64,000 bases of DNA from CAYUQT01 sp964446835 (GCA_964446835.1 CAYUQT010000050.1:10577-74576); one strand, 5' to 3'. Numbered from the stretch's first letter, positions 35,479 to 45,750 are shown. The notes: generated by a model from the letters alone, not told the origin. Numbers and translations: made by a program.

Positions 35479-36747
35479 ATGGAGAATCACCGCACACTCA
35501 GACGGCGTGAGTTTCTGAAGGCGGCGGCGGCCGGCACTGTGGCCGGGAGTCTTGCCCGCGTTCGTCCGGCCCATGCGGGATTCGCGGCGAACGAGAAGAT
35601 CGCTGTGGGTCTGGTCGGATGCGGGGGGATGGGCAACGCCCATCTGGACGCGCTGCTGCGGGAGAAGCAGGCTGCGGTTGCGGCGGTATGCGATGTTCAC
35701 ATCCCACGGTATGAGGCGGCGAAGAAGAAGGCAGGTGGTTCGTGCGAGGGGTATCAGGACTTTCGCCGGGTGCTGGATCGCAAAGACATTGATGCGGTCT
35801 TCGCGGCGACGCCGGATCACTGGCACGCCCTGATGGCGATCTGGGGCTGTCAGGCGTGGAAGGATGTCTATGTGGAGAAGCCGCTGACCACCACGATCTA
35901 TGAGGGCCGCAAGATCGTGGAGACCGCTCGCCGCTACGGACGGATCGTTCAGGTCGGGCTTCAGCAGCGGTCGATGGAGGTGTATCAGAAGGCGATGGAG
36001 ATCGTTCACAGCGGCAAGCTGGGACAGATCATCACGTCGCGGGCGTGGATTGGCCCGAACGGGAGTGCGGGCATTGAGACACCGGCCGAGCCGCCCAAGG
36101 ACCTGGACTGGGACCTCTGGCTGGGTCCGGCGCCGTGGGTGCCGTTCAGTCCTCAGCGGTTCGGGGCGTTCCGGGCGTTCAAGGACTACGCCGGTGGGGA
36201 ACTGACCAACTGGGGGCCGCACCTTCTGGACATCGTTCTGTGGGGGATCCAACAGGACTATCCGCTGAGTCTGGTGGCCCACGGGGGCAGCTACCGTTCC
36301 ATCCCGCCGGCCGATCATGAGACGCTGGAGGTGGTGTACGAGTTCAAAGGCTGCACGGTGACCTGGAGCCAGGGCTTCAACGAGAAGCATTTCAATAAGG
36401 GGTACGGCACGCTGTTTCAGGGGACGGACGGCGTGCTGGCGATCGATCGTCCGAGTTTCGTGGTCGAGCCCGCGTCGCTGGGGATTCCGGAGACGAAGCA
36501 GAAGGGCGAGTCGTGGATCCGCATCGCCGAGCATCACAAGAACTTCTTTGAGTGCATGCGGTCGCGGGAGCTGCCGAGGTCGGACTGCGAGAAGGCGCAT
36601 CGCACGACGAGCCTGTGCCTGCTGGGCAACATTGCCGTCGACCTGGGGCGCAAGCTCGTCTGGGACGGCGAAAACGAACGGTTTGTCGACGACGAGCAGG
36701 CCAATCGGCTGCTGCACCGGCCGTATCGGGCTCCGTGGCATCTTTAG
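35479..36747 (+). CDS. Gfo/Idh/MocA-family dehydrogenase, Tat-exported
   Basis: 422 residues from ATG 35479, seven bases after GCAGGAGA. The N-terminal RRREFLKAAAAGTVAGSL is a Tat signal (twin Arg). The nucleotide site VGLVGCGGMGNAHL and the catalytic EKP motif (VYVEKPLTTT, Lys of the family) are visible. The pattern matches planctomycetal oxidoreductases of unknown sugar substrate. The HEAT-repeat gene starts 20 bases downstream and a sugar isomerase follows, so a common operon is likely. Confidence 0.85.
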   Translation: MENHRTLRRREFLKAAAAGTVAGSLARVRPAHAGFAANEKIAVGLVGCGGMGNAHLDALLREKQAAVAAVCDVHIPRYEAAKKKAGGSCEGYQDFRRVLDRKDIDAVFAATPDHWHALMAIWGCQAWKDVYVEKPLTTTIYEGRKIVETARRYGRIVQVGLQQRSMEVYQKAMEIVHSGKLGQIITSRAWIGPNGSAGIETPAEPPKDLDWDLWLGPAPWVPFSPQRFGAFRAFKDYAGGELTNWGPHLLDIVLWGIQQDYPLSLVAHGGSYRSIPPADHETLEVVYEFKGCTVTWSQGFNEKHFNKGYGTLFQGTDGVLAIDRPSFVVEPASLGIPETKQKGESWIRIAEHHKNFFECMRSRELPRSDCEKAHRTTSLCLLGNIAVDLGRKLVWDGENERFVDDEQANRLLHRPYRAPWHL

Positions 36748-36767
36748 TATTGGCAGGAGGCGCGATC

Positions 36768-38891
36768 GTGAAGACCACACGAATGTTGGGAATGCGGGTT
36801 GGGGTTGTCGTGGGGCTCGTGACGGTTTCGGCGCTGGCGGCCGATCCGCCGCTGGGGCAGCTTATCTATGACTTGCAGGGGCCGGACCTGAAGGCCCGTG
36901 CCGCCGCCCGGCAGTATCTGGTGCGCCGGGGTGCTGCGGCCGTTCCGGAGTTGATGCCGCTGCTTTCGAGCAAGGATGCCGCGCTGGCCGGCAGTGCGAT
37001 GACCATTCTGATGGACATCGGCGATCGGGTGAGCGCGCCGGGTGGAGAGGACGAGCGCCGGGCAGTTGCGAAGCTGTATATGCAGCTTCTGTCGCCGGAT
37101 CGTTCTCGCGAGGAGCGTATCCTGGGTCTTCGGCTGTTCGAGCGGATGGCACCGGTCGGCTGGGACATGGAGACGCTTCGGACGCTGGGAGACCACTTCA
37201 AGGCGATGCTGAGCAAGGACGATCCGATTCTTCGAGACAAGGCTCGCACGGCGATGCAGCGGATGGGCACTCCGATCGCTCGGGCCGGACTGCGGGCACT
37301 GTTGAAGGATTCGGAACCGGCGTTTCAGGTGGCGCTATTGAATTCTCTGGGGGAGCTGGAGGACGAAAAGGCGCTGCCTCAGATCGTGGAGCTGACGACA
37401 GCCGGTGATCCGTCGGTTCGTGCGGCGGCAGCCCGTGCGTTGGCGTGGACCGGGGACCCTGCCTGCCTGAAGGCGGTTCATGAGGTGATCGGCCGGGCCG
37501 ATGCGACGACGCGAGCGGAGTCGTTCGATGCCTTGGCTCGTCTGCTCAACGCGATGGAGAAGAAGGGGGGCAACTGGCAGACGGTGGTCGAGGCGTATCT
37601 GGACCTTCTGGCGAAGGGCGAGGGGGTCTTCAAGGATGCCGCCCTGGCGGGTCTGGGGCGGATCGGGGATGGCACGTGTGTGAAACCCGTCATCGCATCG
37701 ATGAGCGGGGCGGATCCGCGGACGCGTCTGACGGCGATCCGGGCGCTGGGCACGATGCAGGGTGTCGACGTGGCGGTGGCGATTGCTGCGGAGTATCCGA
37801 AGCTGGACGCCGAGGCTCAGGTGGCACTGCTGCCATGGCTGGGGGCCAAGCGGGTGCCGCTGGTTCTTCCGCTTCTGAAGGAGGCGGCCAGATCGCAGAC
37901 GCCGGCCTTCCGTCTGGCGGGGCTTCGCGGGCTGGCCGAGTCGCGGGAGGCTCAGGCGAGCGACGTTCTGACGGAGGCGGCCAGGTCCGGTGGTCCGGAG
38001 GAACAGGCGATCGCTCAGCGGGGATTGCTGGGTTTGGCGGGTGAGCTTCGCGATCACGGGAAGAAGGGGGAGGCCGCCGCGGCGTATCTGACGGTGTGTC
38101 AGACGGCGACGGGCACGTCGATCAGGGCCAAGGCGCTGGACGGGCTGGCGGGCTGTCCGACGGCAGCGGCGTTTGAGGTGGTGATGGCCTGTGCCGACGA
38201 TGCCGAACTGAGGGAGCCGGTAACGCGGGCCCTGGTGGCGGTGGCGGGTGGACTGGTCGCGGCGGGTCAGAAGGACAAGGCTTTGGCGGCGTATGAGAAG
38301 GTTCAGGGGCTGAGCCCTTCGTACGACGCGGTGAAGGCGATTGCGGCGGAGATGAAGAGGCTCGGGACCTCTGTGGATATGGCGTTGCTGTTGGGCACGG
38401 TGACGCGATGGTGGGTGATCGGTCCGTTCGAGCTGGGGGAACAGAACAAGGGCTGGGACACCGACTTCATCGGCGAGGGCAAGCCGGTGGACCTGAAGAA
38501 GACGCACGCGGTGGGCAACACGTCTCTGGCCTGGAAGCCGTTCGTCAGCCAGGAGGAGACGGGCAAGATCGTGCTCCGGCCGACGCTGGCCGATCGCGAC
38601 CAGTGCATCGCGTATGCCTACACCGAGATTTCGGTGGACAAGGATGTCGACGTGGTGTTCAAGATGGGCGTGGACGACAGCGAGAAGGTATGGGTGAACG
38701 GTCAGAAGGTGTTCGATCATTTTGTGGCGCGTCCGTGGGCGATGGATCAGGATTCGGCTGCGGTGCGGCTGAAGGCGGGGGTCAATACGATTCTTCTGAA
38801 GATCTACCAGAACGCGATGCAGTGGGAGTTCAACCTTCGGATCGCCCGTCCGGACGGCGTGCCGGTGAAGTTCGTGCAGAAGGCGGAGTGA
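36768..38891 (+). CDS. Secreted HEAT-repeat protein with C-terminal sugar-binding-like domain
   Basis: 707 residues from GTG 36768, which follows GGCAGGAGG. A signal peptide (VGVVVGLVTVSALAADP) is followed by about 15 HEAT-type helical pairs (about 30-500), then a beta-rich domain (about 540-707) with WWVIGPFELGEQNKGWDTDF and VDDSEKVWVNGQKVF, similar to galactose-binding or PA14-like modules. The role is likely as a scaffold or binding protein outside the cell. It is cotranscribed with the Tat-exported oxidoreductase and sugar isomerase. Confidence 0.75.
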   Translation: MKTTRMLGMRVGVVVGLVTVSALAADPPLGQLIYDLQGPDLKARAAARQYLVRRGAAAVPELMPLLSSKDAALAGSAMTILMDIGDRVSAPGGEDERRAVAKLYMQLLSPDRSREERILGLRLFERMAPVGWDMETLRTLGDHFKAMLSKDDPILRDKARTAMQRMGTPIARAGLRALLKDSEPAFQVALLNSLGELEDEKALPQIVELTTAGDPSVRAAAARALAWTGDPACLKAVHEVIGRADATTRAESFDALARLLNAMEKKGGNWQTVVEAYLDLLAKGEGVFKDAALAGLGRIGDGTCVKPVIASMSGADPRTRLTAIRALGTMQGVDVAVAIAAEYPKLDAEAQVALLPWLGAKRVPLVLPLLKEAARSQTPAFRLAGLRGLAESREAQASDVLTEAARSGGPEEQAIAQRGLLGLAGELRDHGKKGEAAAAYLTVCQTATGTSIRAKALDGLAGCPTAAAFEVVMACADDAELREPVTRALVAVAGGLVAAGQKDKALAAYEKVQGLSPSYDAVKAIAAEMKRLGTSVDMALLLGTVTRWWVIGPFELGEQNKGWDTDFIGEGKPVDLKKTHAVGNTSLAWKPFVSQEETGKIVLRPTLADRDQCIAYAYTEISVDKDVDVVFKMGVDDSEKVWVNGQKVFDHFVARPWAMDQDSAAVRLKAGVNTILLKIYQNAMQWEFNLRIARPDGVPVKFVQKAE

Positions 38892-39004
38892 ACGGCGCGG
38901 GTGGGATCGAAAGACCGGCAGGGCGGTGCGCCGCCGGGCTTTCAGACCCGCGGTGTGTGCAGAGGACACGCGGCGTTTCGTCGCATGAATACGAGGGCCA
39001 TGAC

Positions 39005-39973
39005 ATGAAGGGCAATGAGGTCAATCGTCGTCAGTTCATCCGGAGTTCGGTTGGGGCGGTGGCGGCGGCCGGGGTGATGGAGCGGATCGTTCGCGGGGAG
39101 GAGCCGGCCGCGTCGTCGGACAAGCCTCGCATGATGCGGTTGGGCGGGCCGATTTTCGAGAAGGCAGACGATCCGGAGCAACTCGCGTTGGCGCATCGCA
39201 AGCTGGGCTATCGGGCGGCCTATTGCCCGGGCGTGGCGCTGAGCGACAGCACCCGCATCCGCGACATTAAGCGGGCGTTCGCCAAGCACGATGTGGTGAT
39301 CGCCGAGGTGGGACGGTGGTGCAATCTGCTCGACGCGGATGCTCAGAAGCGTGAGGCGAATCTGAAGAACGTGACGGACGGGCTGGCGCTGGCCGAGGCG
39401 ATCGGTGCCCGCTGCGCGGTGGATATCGCCGGTTCCTACAATCCGAAGGTGTGGTTCGGCCCGCATCCGGACAACTTCACGCAGAAGTTCTTCGACGCGG
39501 TGGTTGAGAACGCGCGGAAGATCATCGATGCGGTGAAGCCCAAGCGGGCGAAGCTGTGTTACGAGATGATGGGTTGGGCCATGCCGGACAACCCCGACAA
39601 CTACCTCAGGATGATCAAGGCCGTCGACCGGGAGGCCTTCGGGGTTCACCTGGACATCTGCAACATGATCAATTCGCCGGAGCGCTACTATCGGAACACA
39701 GACCTGCTGAACGAGAGTTTCGACAAGCTGGGTCCGTACATCGCCAGTTGCCACGCCAAGGACTTGACGTGGGACGTGGAGATGAACGTTCACTTCCGCG
39801 AGGTGGTTCCGGGGACGGGGTGCCTGGACTATTCGACGTACCTGCGGCGATTGTCGAAGCTGCCGCAGGAGCCGCCACTGATGATCGAGCACATGGCGAA
39901 TGCGGAGGAGTATGACAAGGCCCGTCAGTACATTCTGAAGCAGGCGCAGCAACTGGGCCTGAATTTCGGGTGA
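39005..39973 (+). CDS. Tat-exported sugar phosphate isomerase/epimerase-like protein
   Basis: 322 residues from ATG 39005. The N-terminal NRRQFIRSSVGAVAAAG is a Tat signal. The TIM barrel of the xylose-isomerase-like (IolE/IolI) class shows metal-site residues in LCYEMMGWAMPDN (Glu), FGVHLDICNMINSP (Asp/His), ASCHAKD and EHMANAEEYDKA. It would act on a sugar or cyclitol in the periplasm. The upstream neighbours are the HEAT and Gfo/Idh proteins. Confidence 0.85.
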   Translation: MKGNEVNRRQFIRSSVGAVAAAGVMERIVRGEEPAASSDKPRMMRLGGPIFEKADDPEQLALAHRKLGYRAAYCPGVALSDSTRIRDIKRAFAKHDVVIAEVGRWCNLLDADAQKREANLKNVTDGLALAEAIGARCAVDIAGSYNPKVWFGPHPDNFTQKFFDAVVENARKIIDAVKPKRAKLCYEMMGWAMPDNPDNYLRMIKAVDREAFGVHLDICNMINSPERYYRNTDLLNESFDKLGPYIASCHAKDLTWDVEMNVHFREVVPGTGCLDYSTYLRRLSKLPQEPPLMIEHMANAEEYDKARQYILKQAQQLGLNFG

Positions 39974-40240
39974 TTGACCGAAGGCCGGCGGGGGCGTTCG
40001 GGGTTCTTTGATTGCGTCGCCGGGTGCCTCGGGAAGGCGGGGCGTGGCGGGCTGTCGGCACCGGGTCGCGGTGGTCGGGACGCTCCGTCTGGGGTGTCTG
40101 TGGGTGGTGTCGCGGGTCCCAATGCCGGGGTGTAATGCGCGGAATGTGGGTTGCACGGTGTTCCGAGGGTCGATAGGATACGGCATGGCCGTCATGGAGG
40201 CGGCGTCACTTGATGGTCTCGATGAGAAAGGATTGCAGCG

Positions 40241-41203
40241 GTGGCGGATAATTTTGCAGATAGTCTTCTGGCGGCGATCGCGAAGAAGCGCGTGCCGGCC
40301 TGCGTCGGGATCGACCCGGTCTATTCCCGTCTTCCTTCGGAAATCAATGAGAACCCCGAACTGAACGACGAATCGAACAGCGAGGTGGCGCTGGATGCCG
40401 TTCTGGAGTACTGCCGCAAGGTGATTCATGCGGTGGCTCCCTATGTTCCGGCGGTGAAGTTCAATTCGGCATACTTCGAGCGGTACTACTCTGAAGGGGT
40501 GTTTGCCTATTACGGACTGGTGGAAGAGGCGGCGAACCTCGGGCTGGTCGTGGTGGGCGACATCAAACGGGGCGATGTGGGGCATACGGCGGAGATGTAT
40601 GCCCGTGCCGGTCTGGGCGATCCGGACTTCAGCGATTTGGACGAACTGGTTTCGCCGGATGCCGTGACGGTCAACGGCTACTTTGGTTTGGATGGCGTCG
40701 AGCCGTTCATCAAGGTGGCGAAAGAGGAAGGCAAGGGCGTCTTCGTACTGGTTCGCACGACGAATCCGTCGGCGGCGGTGATCCAGGATGCTGCCCTGGC
40801 CGACGGGACGAAGGTGTACGAGCTGGTGGGCCAGCAGGTGGAGAAGTGGGCATCGGAAGAGTCGCTTCTGGGCAAACGCGGCTACAGTTGCGTGGGCGCG
40901 GTGGTGGCGGCCAAGGGACGCGAAGAGACGATGAAGCTGCGGGCGATGATGCCTCACTGTCTGTTTCTTGTGCCGGGGTGGGGAGCGCAGGGGGCGGCTC
41001 CGGAAGACGTGGCGGCGTGTTTCAAATCGGACGGTACGGGGGCGCTGGTGTGTGCCTCTCGGAGCGTGATCTACGCCTACGACCAGGAAATCGCGGGGAT
41101 GAAGTACATTGAGATGTATCCCAGCGAGTGGGCCAAGTGCGTCGAGCAGGCGTGCAAAGACTTCGTGGCGGATGTGGCGAAGATCGTGACGGTCAAGCCG
41201 TAA
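40241..41203 (+). CDS. pyrF: Orotidine-5'-phosphate decarboxylase (type 2)
   Basis: 320 residues, longer than type 1, as normal for type 2. It has ACVGIDPVYSRLP, the catalytic motif VGDIKRGDVGHTA (Lys/Asp), and VPGWGAQGA near the end. It makes UMP in pyrimidine synthesis. GTG 40241 has a GAAAGGA-like site upstream. The gap before it (39974-40240) shows no gene. Confidence 0.93.
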   Translation: MADNFADSLLAAIAKKRVPACVGIDPVYSRLPSEINENPELNDESNSEVALDAVLEYCRKVIHAVAPYVPAVKFNSAYFERYYSEGVFAYYGLVEEAANLGLVVVGDIKRGDVGHTAEMYARAGLGDPDFSDLDELVSPDAVTVNGYFGLDGVEPFIKVAKEEGKGVFVLVRTTNPSAAVIQDAALADGTKVYELVGQQVEKWASEESLLGKRGYSCVGAVVAAKGREETMKLRAMMPHCLFLVPGWGAQGAAPEDVAACFKSDGTGALVCASRSVIYAYDQEIAGMKYIEMYPSEWAKCVEQACKDFVADVAKIVTVKP

Positions 41204-41279
41204 TCCGGCCGCGGAGGGTTGAGAGCAGGCAGCGGTCGCAGTTCGGGGCACACGTGTCGCGCCGCTGTTGCGGCAAGTC

Positions 41280-42713
41280 ATGACGATATCCGGGCAATTC
41301 GCACCCGAAGCTGATCTACGGGGCAAGCGGGTCACGGTGATGGGTCTGGGCCGGTTCGGCGGCGGGCTCGGCGTGACGCGATGGCTGTGCGAGCAGGGGG
41401 CTCGCGTGACCGTGACGGATCAGGCGGACGCCGAGGCCCTCCGTGATTCCATTCGTCAACTCGACGGTCTTTCCATTGAATATCAATTGGGCGGACACGA
41501 TGCAGGCGTCCTGGGGCGGACGGACCTGCTGGTGGTGAATCCGGCGGTCGACAAGGCTCGCAATGCCTTCTTTGCCGAGGCTCAGTCGCGAGGCGTTCCG
41601 TGGACGGCCGAGATGAACCTGTTTCTGGCCCGCTGCAAGGGGCGCGTCGTGGGCGTCACCGGTTCGGTGGGCAAGAGCACGACGACCGCTATGATCGGTG
41701 ACGTGCTCGAGTGCGCGATCCGGCATCTGCCCGCGGAGGGGCGGCCGAAGGTCTGGGTGGGGGGTAACATCGGCCGCAGCCTTCTGGACGTACTGCCCGC
41801 GATTCAACCCGCAGACTACGTTGTTCTGGAGCTGTCGAGTTTCCAGCTCGACGATCTGGCTTCGCTTCGTCGGAGCCCGTCGGTGGCGTTGCTGACGTCA
41901 CTGCGTCCCAACCACCTCGATCGGCACGGTACGTTCGAGAACTACGCCCAGGCGAAGTGCGAGATCTTCCGCTATCAGAACCGATCGACGGATCACGCGA
42001 TCGTCTGCGGTGAGGATGATGCGGCGACGGATGCGGTCCGGCGGACACTGGGAGACCTGCGGGGCGTTTGGGTCTACACGGTGAATGCGGACGGCCGGCC
42101 GGAGGTTCGCCGGGGGGGCGCAGACGGCGATTGGAGCAGGGCAGCCCCGGCGGTATGGTCGGAGCTGACCCTTCGCGTGCCCGGACGTCACAACCGGCTC
42201 AATGCCGCGGCGGCGTTTGCGGTGGGGCAGGCGCTGGGGCTTCCTTCACCGACGTGGGCGGAGTCGCTGCGGGAGTTTGCGGGATTGCCCCATCGTCTTC
42301 AGCACGTGGCGGATGTGGGGGGCGTGTCGTACTACAACGATTCCAAGAGCACGACCCCGGAGTCGGCGATCACGGCGCTGAATGCCTTTGACCAGCCCGT
42401 GGTCATTCTTCTGGGCGGTTACGACAAGAAATCGCCGTTTGAGTCCCTGGCCGCGTGCGTGGTGCGTCGGGCGAGGGCGGCGATCTGCTACGGCGTTACA
42501 GGTCCGAAAATACACGCGGCCATCGAGGCCTGCCGTGGGGGGAGGCGCGACCTGTCGGTGGTCGACGCGACCGATTTCGATGAGGCGGTCGGTCTGGCGC
42601 GTCGGGCGGCCCAGCCGGGCGACGTGGTTCTCCTTTCGCCGGCGTGTGCCAGTTGGGATATGTTCACCAACTATGAAGAACGCGGCGAACGTTTCTGTCG
42701 TATAATCCGATAA
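41280..42713 (+). CDS. murD: UDP-N-acetylmuramoylalanine-D-glutamate ligase
   Basis: 477 residues from ATG 41280 (a TTG at 41268 is open but weaker). N-terminal Rossmann-like site GLGRFGGGLGVTRWL, ATP P-loop GVTGSVGKSTTTA, and the central motif ELSSFQLDDL are visible; the C-terminal domain has YYNDSKSTTPESAITAL. It adds D-Glu to the peptidoglycan precursor. Presence of MurD indicates that the organism makes peptidoglycan. A perfect TATAAT lies within its last codons at 42701. Confidence 0.95.
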   Translation: MTISGQFAPEADLRGKRVTVMGLGRFGGGLGVTRWLCEQGARVTVTDQADAEALRDSIRQLDGLSIEYQLGGHDAGVLGRTDLLVVNPAVDKARNAFFAEAQSRGVPWTAEMNLFLARCKGRVVGVTGSVGKSTTTAMIGDVLECAIRHLPAEGRPKVWVGGNIGRSLLDVLPAIQPADYVVLELSSFQLDDLASLRRSPSVALLTSLRPNHLDRHGTFENYAQAKCEIFRYQNRSTDHAIVCGEDDAATDAVRRTLGDLRGVWVYTVNADGRPEVRRGGADGDWSRAAPAVWSELTLRVPGRHNRLNAAAAFAVGQALGLPSPTWAESLREFAGLPHRLQHVADVGGVSYYNDSKSTTPESAITALNAFDQPVVILLGGYDKKSPFESLAACVVRRARAAICYGVTGPKIHAAIEACRGGRRDLSVVDATDFDEAVGLARRAAQPGDVVLLSPACASWDMFTNYEERGERFCRIIR

Positions 42714-42811
42714 GATCCCAGTGTGTGCGGGTGGACGGTGCACCCGCCGCTCCCCGTGTCCGTGTTGGGGCCGGGGACTCTGGTCAATGTGAGCTTCCGC
42801 GAGGAGACCGC

Positions 42812-45451
42812 ATGGCAGGCGATATGGACCCGAAGCCCGTGGATTCCACGGGGGATCGTTCCACCAAGGTTCTCGGCGCCACGGCGATGATCATCGTATT
42901 GGCGATTGTGGCGATGCTGGTAGCCGGTGGCGTGTATTGGTGGACGACTCGGTCGAGCAGCGAACGTCCTCAGCGCACATTGTTCAGCGGGACGATGGCG
43001 GATCGGATCGATCTGGCAGACGGCGCCCTGAAGGGCTGGAACGTCGTACTGATCAGTACCGACACGCTTCGGGCGGATCACCTGGCGTGTTACGGGAATC
43101 TTCGCATCCAGACACCGGCGCTGGACGATCTGGCGCGTCAGGGTGTGCTGTTTCGCCAGACGGTGACGCCGGCTCCGATCACCCTTCCGGGCCATGCCAG
43201 CATGCTGACGGGTTTGAATCCGCCTCATCATGGGGTTCGATCGAACGGATTCTTCCGACTTCGGGCTGAGACGGGGACACTGGCCTCGATCTTGAAGAAA
43301 GAGGGGTACGCGACGGGTGCGGCGATCGGCGCGTTTGTGCTCGATCGACGTTTCGGTTTGAACCAGGGGTTCGACACATACGACGACGATGTGCGAGGGG
43401 GCGACCGTCCGCTCCAGTTCAGCTATCCGGAACGGCGGGCCGAGAAGGTGAACGATGCGGCCATCGCGTGGCTTCGGGGGCACGCCAAGGAGAAGTTCTT
43501 TCTGTTCGTTCACTACTACGATCCCCACTTCCCCTATTCTCCGCCGGCACCGTTCGATCAGCAGTACAAGACCAATCCTTACGACGGCGAGATCGCTTAC
43601 GTCGACAGCCAGGTCAAGCGGCTGGTGGGTGCCCTGGACGAGCTGGGCGTCCGCAAGCGGACGCTGGTGGTTTTCACGGCAGACCACGGCGAAAGTCTGA
43701 GCGAGCACGGAGAGCGGACGCACGCCCTGTTGATTTACGACGCCACTCAGTTGGTGCCGCTGATCTTCAGTGCCCCTGCGCCGTTTCCAAAGAACCGTAT
43801 CGTCAATCATCAGGCCGGCACGGTCGACATCGTGCCGACGATTCTGTCGCTTGTGGGGGTTTCGGTTCCTCAGGGAATGGACGGAGTGAGCCTGACGGCC
43901 AAGCCGCCATCGAGCCCACGGCCTATCTACATCGAGACGCTCTACACACGGCTGACTCACAACTGGGCACCGCTTCTGGGGATTCGGCGGAACGATTTCA
44001 AGTTCATTCATGCTCCGACGCCCGAGGTGTACGACCTGAAGGCCGATCCTCGCGAGCTCAACAACCTCTATGAATCGAAGCGGGCGCTGGCGACGGAGAT
44101 GTTCGCCACGCTGAAGGAGATGCTGGGGGCCGATCCGGCCACGGCAGCCGACGTGAAGGGCAATCTGCCCGTGGACGACAAGACGCGGCAGATGCTTCAG
44201 GGGCTCGGGTACGTCGTCCCGGCGGGTACCTCTCAGCCCGCCACGGCCGCGGGGCCGCTGCCCGATCCGAAGGAGATGATCAAGGCGGAGCAGATGCTGC
44301 TCGACGCGGAGGAGATGATCAGTCTGAATCGCTGGAAAGAGGCTGAAGAGACCATCCGAACCTATCTCAAGATCAGCCCGCGGGATCCGGAAGGGAGCCA
44401 CATTGCCGGGCAGATCTACCGTCAGCTCGGACAATATGACGAGGCACTGACCTGGTTTACGCGGGCGGCGTCGTTGGGGTATCAGGAGGCAGAGGCCTTC
44501 GCCGGCATCGGGTCGATCTGGCTGGTCAAGAACGATCTGGCCAAGGCGGAGGAGGCCTATAGGAAGGCGTTTCAGTACGATCCGCACTGCACGACGGCGC
44601 TGATCGGCATGGGTCGAATTCACATCGAGCGGAAGCAGGAGGCGGAGGCGCTGAAGAGCTACCAGACGGCTCTTGAATTCGGACAGGGGCTCAACGCGGG
44701 CATGGCCTATCTGGGCATGAGTGACTTGCATCGTCGCGCGGGTCGGGCCAAGGAGGCCGACGAGATGCTTGCCAAGGCGATCGATGCCGATCCGACCAAT
44801 CCAGCGATTGCGAAGGTGGTTTCAACGATTTACGAGAGAACGGGTAACGTCGGTCTGGCGATCGATCAACTTCGCAGGGCGGCAGATGCTCGTCCCACGC
44901 TGGAGGGGCTGCTCAAGCTGGGTCAGTTGCTGAATCAGCAGAAGCAATACAACGATGCGGTGAAGTATCTGTCGATGGCGCTGAAACTCTCTCAGGCCAA
45001 TCCCGACGTGTACTATGAGCTGGGAATCGCCCTTGCCGCACTGAACCAACTGGACCCGGGCGCACAGGCGCTGGCCAAGGCGATGGAATTGAAGCCCGAT
45101 CACATCGGGGCTCATTCGGAGTTGGGCAAGCTGCTGGCGCGGGCGGGTCGGTTCGATCAGGCGGAGCCGTTCCTGACCAAGGCGGTGGAACTCGATCCGA
45201 ATTCCTACAGCGCTCACTACAATCTCGGGTTGCTCCAGGCGAATCGAGAGGCATGGGATCGTGCCGTGCAGTCACTTCGAAAATCGATACAGCTCAAGGG
45301 TGACTACGCCAAGGCCCACTCGAAGCTGGGGCTGATTTTTGCCCAGCAGGGCAAGAAGACCGAGGCGGTCAAAGAATACCGGGAGGCGCTTCGCATCGAT
45401 CCGAACGACGCCGAGGCTCGTGAGCTGCTCAAATCGGAGGGGGGATCATAG
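42812..45451 (+). CDS. Membrane-anchored sulfatase-fold protein with TPR domain
   Basis: 879 residues from ATG 42812 after GAGGAGA. A membrane anchor (about 18-44) is followed by an alkaline-phosphatase-superfamily domain (about 75-430) with ISTDTLRADHLACYG and FTADHGESLSEHG. The nucleophile region is PITLPGHASMLTG, so Thr replaces the Cys/Ser needed for formylglycine. The C-terminal half (about 500-879) holds ten or so TPR units, for example AEEAYRKAFQYDPHC and AVKEYREALRIDPND. The TPR part may bind partners. This resembles the gene at 23841-25283 but with a TPR extension. Activity as a sulfatase is unlikely. Confidence 0.85.
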   Translation: MAGDMDPKPVDSTGDRSTKVLGATAMIIVLAIVAMLVAGGVYWWTTRSSSERPQRTLFSGTMADRIDLADGALKGWNVVLISTDTLRADHLACYGNLRIQTPALDDLARQGVLFRQTVTPAPITLPGHASMLTGLNPPHHGVRSNGFFRLRAETGTLASILKKEGYATGAAIGAFVLDRRFGLNQGFDTYDDDVRGGDRPLQFSYPERRAEKVNDAAIAWLRGHAKEKFFLFVHYYDPHFPYSPPAPFDQQYKTNPYDGEIAYVDSQVKRLVGALDELGVRKRTLVVFTADHGESLSEHGERTHALLIYDATQLVPLIFSAPAPFPKNRIVNHQAGTVDIVPTILSLVGVSVPQGMDGVSLTAKPPSSPRPIYIETLYTRLTHNWAPLLGIRRNDFKFIHAPTPEVYDLKADPRELNNLYESKRALATEMFATLKEMLGADPATAADVKGNLPVDDKTRQMLQGLGYVVPAGTSQPATAAGPLPDPKEMIKAEQMLLDAEEMISLNRWKEAEETIRTYLKISPRDPEGSHIAGQIYRQLGQYDEALTWFTRAASLGYQEAEAFAGIGSIWLVKNDLAKAEEAYRKAFQYDPHCTTALIGMGRIHIERKQEAEALKSYQTALEFGQGLNAGMAYLGMSDLHRRAGRAKEADEMLAKAIDADPTNPAIAKVVSTIYERTGNVGLAIDQLRRAADARPTLEGLLKLGQLLNQQKQYNDAVKYLSMALKLSQANPDVYYELGIALAALNQLDPGAQALAKAMELKPDHIGAHSELGKLLARAGRFDQAEPFLTKAVELDPNSYSAHYNLGLLQANREAWDRAVQSLRKSIQLKGDYAKAHSKLGLIFAQQGKKTEAVKEYREALRIDPNDAEARELLKSEGGS

Positions 45452-45750
45452 GCGATTCTGGCAGGGGCGTGTGGCCCACCCGTGCGGCTCCGTGACGGGC
45501 GGGGCGTCCTGCCGCCGCAAAACGAGAGCAAGAAGTCCTGCCTGCCATAGTATCTTGAAAGCAAAAGGTTTGCGTTAGGTATTGGGGCCGAACGGGCAAG
45601 GTCGGGGCGTTTTCTGTTGGCAATTGGGCTGGAAACGCCTATGATTTGTTTGGCCGGGCTAACGGTGTGCCCAGGGGCAGGGTCTAGACCTGTCCAAGGC
45701 CTGAAAAGACAGTATGCAGACCGATTGTGCCACGCGAGGAGGTAGGGCAG
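45452..45750. other. Intergenic region before the C13-like peptidase gene
   Basis: About 300 bases with no gene and no convincing promoter. A strong ribosome binding site (GAGGAGGTAGGG, 45736-45747) lies at its 3' end. Nothing else recognisable. Confidence 0.4.
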
